From NCBI GenBank assembly GCA_002420315.1, contig DIHU01000117.1, forward strand, positions 1 to 11,948: a stretch of 11,948 nucleotides of DNA, in the 5' to 3' direction. Source of the stretch: Akkermansiaceae bacterium UBA5688. Lineage in GTDB: Bacteria > Verrucomicrobiota > Verrucomicrobiia > Verrucomicrobiales > Akkermansiaceae. Positions 7,489 through 11,948 of this stretch are shown here, one piece after another. Position numbers and translations under genes: made by a program. The first letter of the stretch is position 1; each line of letters begins with the position of its first letter. The notes beneath the pieces are model-generated. The model had not been told where the DNA came from and made no database searches. It worked only from the letters and a program-made list of their open reading frames with translations.

Positions 7489-7910
7489 GGGATGGTGGTG
7501 GGGAGATTTAGATGGAAGTTCGCGGCGGTATCATCGATGTGAGGGGGATCTTGGTGTCGAGTTAGACTACTAGCAATTTTTTTGGAAGGAAGGGAGAATA
7601 GCAGATCGGTAAATTGCGATTCCTTATCTGTTGTTTGCTACTTACTTTTACGGCATCCAAGACGATTACTTTTAAAGAACAAGTGTATCTGCCTCATCCA
7701 TGGTGGATTTAAAGTGAAGAGATATAGGTTGAAGAAATCGGCAATGACGAGAGTCGCTATTGAAATTCTCTAGGAGGCAAAAGTCTAAAAAATATCCAAG
7801 GAGACCTTTTTTGTTGCGCACTCCTAGCTACTAGAGGTTGGGCGAAAGGAAATTCGGTCTGGTAGAAGATCCCATAGTTTTCGAAACAAATATACCTTGA
7901 TTAACTTCTA
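7489..7910. other. intergenic region between the Gfo/Idh and FAD oxidoreductase genes
   Basis: GC content falls back to the local level at about 7560, so the GC-rich stretch includes some 70 bp of Gfo/Idh leader. A plus-strand frame with a TTG start (7582-7773) has no family resemblance and is not called. A small palindrome, ATCCA-TGG-TGGAT (7696-7708), lies about 210 bp before the Gfo/Idh start. No good terminator for the FAD gene was found. Confidence 0.5.
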
Positions 7911-9644
7911 TTAAGACTTTGTGACAAGATTGTTAGGCCACCGAATTTCAACCCCTCGCTTAACGAGGGTGTCCTGAAATTCGCTAAGGAGTTTTTTGCT
8001 TCTATAAAAGTGCTCAGGGTTGGTGGATTTGGCGATAGATTCACTCACAAGAATCCCGGCAACTTCTCCGATATTCCATTCGATTGGATGGAGTCTGTAG
8101 CAGCCGTTGGTTAGGTGGGTTGTTCCGATATTTTTCGATGCTGGAATGAGGTTCTTAAGGCGGCGAGGAATGAGTGCGCCGAGAGGGATTTCGAATGGAA
8201 GTGTTGCAAAATCGATGTAGTTATCGCCACCTGAACTGGGGTGAAGATCAATTTGATAATGTCCAATACCAACTGAGTCTGGATAGCGCTTAGCTCTGAG
8301 TCCCTTGGCGTCACTCAGTCCCTTAATTTGCATTCGATTTTTCACGCCGCAATGCTGTTCTAAGATGGTTGATAGGGCTTTAATACGCCGGGATTCTCGA
8401 ACATAGGGATACATAGCAAGTCCGTCACTCGTCCCCATAATGTCATTTCTTAAACGCAAACCTGGCCAACCTTGACGGCTATCATCGCGTGGAGCTTCTG
8501 TTTGTAGCCAATAGAGCAGTGAAAGGCTTAATTGTTTCGCTCGGGCGATCTGTTTTTGTTGTTCATCGCGCGCTACATCAACTAAGTTTCCAAGTAGATA
8601 ATCGTTCTGCGGCCAATTAATTAGACTGATGTCCTTTAAGCCACTTTCAGGTAGGAAATTTTTAGCGGCTAAAATTCGTCGATACGTCCAGAGGTTAATA
8701 ATACCATTTTTGTGCGGACCGGTTGGATTAAAACCTAATCGTTTAGAAAGGCCACTGGAGGGATGGGTGTAGTTGAAGTCTAGGAGGCGTCCCGGCCAAG
8801 GTGGCGTAATTTCGGGCACAAAGCTTTTCCAAAAATTATATTCACGAGGTTGGTCGATGGTGTGGTTTTCACCTTCGTTGTGATCAACAGCAAAACACAT
8901 GGTGAAGGCCTGTTGATTGGATCTGGAAGCTTTCTCTGGCATGTGTAATTCACCAGTTGCACTTTTGCCCTCTGTCCCTACCACATGTTCGCACTGGGCC
9001 ATGGGCAAAAGCTCACCTAATTCTGTGGCATCTGCAAAAAAGCGGCCTCGCAGAATCAATTTTTTGTTGCTCTCGAGATTCAGCACCTCGACTGATTTGA
9101 CTTCATCATTGTCGGTTTCGACCGCTTCCGGAATGGTCTTTTTTAAGAGCGTTAACTTACCAGAAGAGATGAAGGGCTTTAACTTTTCCTCAAGGCAGGC
9201 TAAGGCCACTCGGGGAGCATGGCAAAGACGGGAAACCGAGCCGCTGCCAGGGTTTAGGACCTTATTGCTACGGGCATCTGCAGTGAGTGGATAATTCTTT
9301 TTGTAGTGATTGCGGATTGCGTTTCGTAAATCGCGGTATGTTTGAGTACAGCCAAATTTTTCGATCCACTGATGTTCATCCGGCGGGACACCTTGGGAGG
9401 TTAGCTGTCCACCGATCCAGTCAGTCTCTTCAGTCATAATGACAGTCAGTCCAGATTGAAGTGCTGATAAAGCTGCCGCGCATCCCCCTAGGCCACCACC
9501 AATTACGACAAAATCTACGTTTAATTCTTTCGGTAGAGTTTTTGCGCTATCGCACCCAGATAATCCCAATGAGAAGGCTGGTAGTCCAACTCCTAATGTC
9601 GCGAAACTTTCTCGGCGGGTGATTTGATATTTTCTAAAAGCCAT
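7911..9644 (-). CDS. Tat-exported FAD-dependent oxidoreductase, likely lipoprotein
   Basis: The product has 577 residues. The N-terminus combines a twin-arginine motif (TRRESFATLG, R10-R11) with a lipobox LSGC (28-31), so it is probably folded with FAD in the cytoplasm, exported by Tat and lipid-anchored at C31. The FAD-binding Rossmann motif is VVIGGGLGGCAAAL (46-59; GGGLGG at 49-54), with acidic strand end MTEE (70-73) and WIGGQLTSQGVPPDEH (76-91). FADATELGELLP (203-214) is the second dinucleotide-contact region. The conserved GCTQTYRDLR (98-107) and YVRESRRIKAL (414-424) fit the FAD_oxidored family (PF12831). The substrate is unknown; relatives are often found near carbohydrate-active genes. 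Aspartate follows the lipid cysteine, which in E. coli would keep it in the inner membrane. The first ATG gives the complete Tat motif. No Shine-Dalgarno sequence is seen. Confidence 0.9.
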   Translation of the reverse strand: MAFRKYQITRRESFATLGVGLPAFSLGLSGCDSAKTLPKELNVDFVVIGGGLGGCAAALSALQSGLTVIMTEETDWIGGQLTSQGVPPDEHQWIEKFGCTQTYRDLRNAIRNHYKKNYPLTADARSNKVLNPGSGSVSRLCHAPRVALACLEEKLKPFISSGKLTLLKKTIPEAVETDNDEVKSVEVLNLESNKKLILRGRFFADATELGELLPMAQCEHVVGTEGKSATGELHMPEKASRSNQQAFTMCFAVDHNEGENHTIDQPREYNFWKSFVPEITPPWPGRLLDFNYTHPSSGLSKRLGFNPTGPHKNGIINLWTYRRILAAKNFLPESGLKDISLINWPQNDYLLGNLVDVARDEQQKQIARAKQLSLSLLYWLQTEAPRDDSRQGWPGLRLRNDIMGTSDGLAMYPYVRESRRIKALSTILEQHCGVKNRMQIKGLSDAKGLRAKRYPDSVGIGHYQIDLHPSSGGDNYIDFATLPFEIPLGALIPRRLKNLIPASKNIGTTHLTNGCYRLHPIEWNIGEVAGILVSESIAKSTNPEHFYRSKKLLSEFQDTLVKRGVEIRWPNNLVTKS

Positions 9645-9702
9645 TCTGAGACAAATGAATCTGTAGGAATTTGTTTTCGGGAAGATTAGGTGAGGAATTG
9701 AA

Positions 9703-9739
9703 GGAGTGTGCTCCGAACGACCAGGGAGCCTAGTAGGCT
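9703..9739. promoter_or_regulatory. two small palindromes upstream of the FAD oxidoreductase gene
   Basis: GGAG-TGTG-CTCC (9703-9714) and the near-perfect AGCCTA-G-TAGGCT (9727-9739) lie 59-95 bp before the FAD gene start. The second has a one-base centre and is better seen as a protein-binding palindrome than as a hairpin. Function is unproven. Confidence 0.3.
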
Positions 9740-9860
9740 AAATTCACTCCGACAACTTGAAAGATGAAATCCTAAAATGCAGCCATATTTAGCAAGGTGA
9801 TTTTAAGCAGGTCCACAAAGATTGCCTCATTTTGGTTAGCAACTTTACGCTCATGAGGGT

Positions 9861-9892
9861 AAAAAATTCTTAATAAGCAATTAGCGTTTAAG
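9861..9892 (-). terminator. possible weak terminator of the sulfatase gene
   Basis: On the minus strand CTTAA and TTAAG form a 5-bp AT-rich stem, with a GC/GC pair in the loop, directly after the sulfatase stop codon. It is followed by AATTTTTT. Position and T tract fit a terminator, but the stem is weak. Confidence 0.35.
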
Positions 9893-9893
9893 C

Positions 9894-11381
9894 TTAGTTG
9901 GTGTCGGAATTTTTGGGTGGTAGTAGAGGGTCTCTATTCGTGGTGGGAATCAGACTTGCTAAATGCTTCTTGATTTCAGCGTATCGATTATCTGTTGCTA
10001 AATTTGTCCATTCGTGGGGATCGTGTTTATGATCGTAAAGTTCTTCGCTCCCATCGGCGTAACGGATATAGCGGTGTTGCCGTGACCGGACTGCGTGGTT
10101 ATTTTTCCCCTGAGTCGTGATAGCAACCCTTTCCTGTTCCGATCCTGATTTTTTAAGGAGATTTAGAAAGCTTTTACCTTCTAAGGTTTGTGGCGGTGGT
10201 TTTAGATCACAAACTTCAACCAGAGTTGGATAGAGATCGAGAAGACTGACAGGCGTGTCACATCTAGTTTTTGGCACGGTGTTTTCGGGAGATACTACTA
10301 TGAGTGGGACACGGGTTGTGTTCTCCCAAAGCGCGAATTTTTCCCAGTGCTGTTTTTCCCCGAGATGGTATCCGTGGTCACCCCAGAGAATTATGGTGGT
10401 GTTACTGGCAAGTGGGCCATCATCTAAGGCGCTTAAGAGTTCTCCTACCATATCATCTGCGAAAGAGAGAGATGCAAGGTATCCCTGGACAGCGCCTTTC
10501 CATTGATTGTTGGCGACAATCCATTGATGCCATTTGTTCTTGGTCATTTGTCGAGCGGCTTGTGGTAAGTCTGCGACGTCTTGACTAAGGTGTTTGGGCA
10601 ATTGAATTGATTCTATAGGAAAGCGGTCAAAGTATTTTTGTGGTGCATACCAAGGAACATGAGGGCGGTAGATCCCAACTGAGAGAAATAGCGGTTTGTT
10701 ATGTTTTTTACTGAGTTGTTTTTTGGCCCAGGCGACAACTTTTGCATCAGCCATTTCCGAGGTTTTGATTGGCAGTGGAGCCCAATCAAAATGCCCACCA
10801 TAGAAATCTTTACTGCTGTTGACGGGCCATTTTTCGGGCAGGGCTTCGGCAGGCATTTGCTGCGTCAATGAGGGAAAGTAAGCGTCCCAAGCTTTTGCAT
10901 CACTAAAACCGGAAAGATACTTTGGGTCAAAAAAAGTGTGTGCATGAAAGAGTTTTCCTGCGCCTAGCGTCTTGTAGCCTTGGTTTTTGAAATGTTGTGG
11001 CAGATGGACGGCCGATTCGACTAGCGACGTCATCCGCCAGTCGTGAGCATTTTGGTAGATGCCAGTAGTGGATGGCCGGAGCCCCATTAAGAGGCTGGTT
11101 CGTGATGCGTTGCATCCAGGTGCAGTGCAGTGCGCATTAGTGAACAGCAGCCCGCGCTCAGCTAGTTTGTCCATATTTGGCGTAACTGCCTGCGGATGGC
11201 CACCGAGGACTCCCACCCAATCGTTCAAGTCGTCAACTGCGATAAAGAGAATATTTGGAGGAGACTTTACTTCGGTGGCATTCGCACCCGCCGAATATGC
11301 TGAAGATACTAATGATAATACAACAAGGACGATGGCGAATTTGGAGACGCGATCTGATGATTCAAGTTGCAGATTTTTCAT
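9894..11381 (-). CDS. secreted formylglycine sulfatase, iduronate-2-sulfatase-like
   Basis: The product has 495 residues. A signal peptide (hydrophobic 15-28, cleavage after about A31 or A35) exports it. It belongs to the type I alkaline-phosphatase-fold sulfatases, which hydrolyse sulfate esters with a formylglycine made from a cysteine. Visible active-site features are: calcium ligands D50 and D51 in FIAVDDLNDW; the core C90-N-A-S-R94 followed by TSLLMG, where C90 becomes formylglycine; K143 and H146 in GKLFHAH; H241 in RPHVPW; D335 and H336 in WGDHGYHLGE; and K348. The layout resembles iduronate-2-sulfatase-type enzymes. The true substrate, likely a sulfated glycan, cannot be told. No maturation enzyme is encoded here. 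The upstream TerB-like gene ends 67 bp before this start on the same strand, so co-transcription is possible. No Shine-Dalgarno sequence is seen. Confidence 0.93.
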   Translation of the reverse strand: MKNLQLESSDRVSKFAIVLVVLSLVSSAYSAGANATEVKSPPNILFIAVDDLNDWVGVLGGHPQAVTPNMDKLAERGLLFTNAHCTAPGCNASRTSLLMGLRPSTTGIYQNAHDWRMTSLVESAVHLPQHFKNQGYKTLGAGKLFHAHTFFDPKYLSGFSDAKAWDAYFPSLTQQMPAEALPEKWPVNSSKDFYGGHFDWAPLPIKTSEMADAKVVAWAKKQLSKKHNKPLFLSVGIYRPHVPWYAPQKYFDRFPIESIQLPKHLSQDVADLPQAARQMTKNKWHQWIVANNQWKGAVQGYLASLSFADDMVGELLSALDDGPLASNTTIILWGDHGYHLGEKQHWEKFALWENTTRVPLIVVSPENTVPKTRCDTPVSLLDLYPTLVEVCDLKPPPQTLEGKSFLNLLKKSGSEQERVAITTQGKNNHAVRSRQHRYIRYADGSEELYDHKHDPHEWTNLATDNRYAEIKKHLASLIPTTNRDPLLPPKNSDTN

Positions 11382-11448
11382 GTGAGAAAGCGACGTATGA
11401 AAGTCGGGTTTGTGAGAATTGATTTAGATAGAGAAGTGCTACTCGGAA

Positions 11449-11948
11449 CTATGACGTAACCAGTTCACCAGATTCAATTCCTCTAATAATATTACGGACA
11501 TCTAACAAAGCGAGTCCCATTCTTTGGGCAAATTTGACCAGAAGTTTCCATTCATCAGTGGATATTTCGCCATCTACTAGCGCCATTATCGTCAATAATT
11601 CAAGATCCTCCCGTTTGGTTGGGCTTGGTTGGTCGTCACCTTTTTTTGCTTGCGTTAAAAGTTCGCTCATACGTTCCTCGGAAACATTGTGTTTCCCCCC
11701 CCATTTGTTTAGGAGCTTACGCTCTTTCTTTTTGAAGCCGCCTTCAGCGTGTCCCATCGTAGCTAGTTGAAGGAGGGTCTGCTCGATTAGATTACTGTCT
11801 TGGGCTGGCAGAGAGATGGCTGATGAGGAAGTTACGTCTGTTATAGTTTCTGTTAATTTCTGAGTGTTTTTGAAACGAGGTGAAATCTCAGAAGTTGAGG
11901 CTGTTTGTGGTTGAGGGAGTGGTTGAGGGAGTGGTGGAGGGAGTGGTG
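11449..11948 (-). CDS. proline-rich protein with C-terminal TerB-like domain (partial, 5' end outside window)
   Basis: The minus-strand frame ending at 11449 stays open to the window edge, so the gene is cut at its 5' end; at least 165 residues are present. An ATG at 11757 is the only one visible but is probably internal, because it would cut the helix LIEQTLLQLATMGHAEG in half. The last 115 or so residues look like a TerB-type all-helical domain: 'LLQLATMGHAEGG.KKKERKLLNKW' and then 'LLTIMALVDGEISTDEWKLLVKFAQRMG', the typical 'A.aDG.is..E...l' repeat. Upstream are a Ser/Thr-rich linker and a repetitive PLPQ/PLPP segment. TerB-like domains occur in tellurite-resistance and DjlA-type membrane proteins, and as fusions of unknown role. 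The N-terminal part, which would show the location and partner domain, lies outside the window. Confidence 0.7.
   Translation of the reverse strand, partial: PLPPPLPQPLPQPQTASTSEISPRFKNTQKLTETITDVTSSSAISLPAQDSNLIEQTLLQLATMGHAEGGFKKKERKLLNKWGGKHNVSEERMSELLTQAKKGDDQPSPTKREDLELLTIMALVDGEISTDEWKLLVKFAQRMGLALLDVRNIIRGIESGELVTS
11909..11948 (-). repeat. 12-bp tandem repeat coding for Pro-rich segment
   Basis: The unit GGTTGAGGGAGT occurs at 11909-11920 and 11921-11932, and with one change (GGTGGAGGGAGT) at 11933-11944. A fourth copy is cut by the window end. On the minus strand each unit codes for a PLPQ or PLPP tetrapeptide, so copy-number change keeps the reading frame. It is a protein linker, not a CRISPR or satellite element. 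Confidence 0.85.

Noticed and set aside
7582..7773. 63-residue plus-strand frame
   Set aside because: TTG start, no ribosome site, no family resemblance and composition like random intergenic sequence.
11909..11948. Tandem repeat as CRISPR or satellite DNA
   Set aside because: The units are contiguous without spacers and lie in a reading frame coding for a proline linker.
4303..11948. A single polysaccharide-utilisation operon
   Set aside because: Gaps of 250-420 bp, internal terminators and genes with no link to sugars argue against one transcript; no transporter, hydrolase or regulator is present.

Overview
The window looks like chromosomal DNA of a member of the PVC superphylum, most likely Verrucomicrobiota. 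This is an inference from gene content: a secreted protein with the '..YIIYNSSNMKDW.. GFYRLL' module seen in secreted proteins of that phylum, a formylglycine sulfatase of the iduronate-2-sulfatase-like type, a Tat-exported Gfo/Idh/MocA oxidoreductase and a Tat-exported FAD-dependent oxidoreductase. No rRNA or other phylogenetic marker is present. Most start codons lack a good Shine-Dalgarno sequence.

Layout. At the left edge (about 45-82) is only the 3' end of a class II, serine-type tRNA: one strand of the variable arm, the T arm, the acceptor strand and CCA. The 5' part of the tRNA is absent. This is how a displaced tRNA end at the far side of an integrated element looks, so the left edge may be a mobile-element junction, with the element lying outside the window. 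A plus-strand gene (160-1062) follows, coding for a secreted multi-domain protein. Everything else is on the minus strand: clpB (1309-3906), a secreted NTF2/SnoaL-like protein with a clear intrinsic terminator (4303-4854), a DUF502 membrane protein (5199-5810), a Tat-exported Gfo/Idh/MocA oxidoreductase (6148-7488), a Tat FAD-dependent lipoprotein (7911-9644), a sulfatase (9894-11381), and the C-terminal part of a proline-rich protein with a TerB-like domain, which runs off the right edge (11449 to beyond 11948).

The genes probably do not form one operon. Gaps between minus-strand genes are mostly 250-420 bp, several hold terminator-like hairpins, and short palindromes lie upstream of clpB, the DUF502 gene and the FAD gene. 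Only the TerB-like gene and the sulfatase are close (67 bp). The sulfatase and the two exported oxidoreductases could together process sulfated or otherwise modified sugars outside the cytoplasm, but no glycoside hydrolase, transporter or regulator is present to name a substrate.

The Gfo/Idh gene is strikingly GC-rich: 42 of 60 bases in one hand-counted line, against 26 of 60 in the neighbouring FAD gene. It is probably a recent import. I found no convincing new defence or mobile system inside the window. The best leads are the tRNA fragment, the GC-rich gene, the paired palindromes upstream of clpB, and the unusual domain mix of the first gene.
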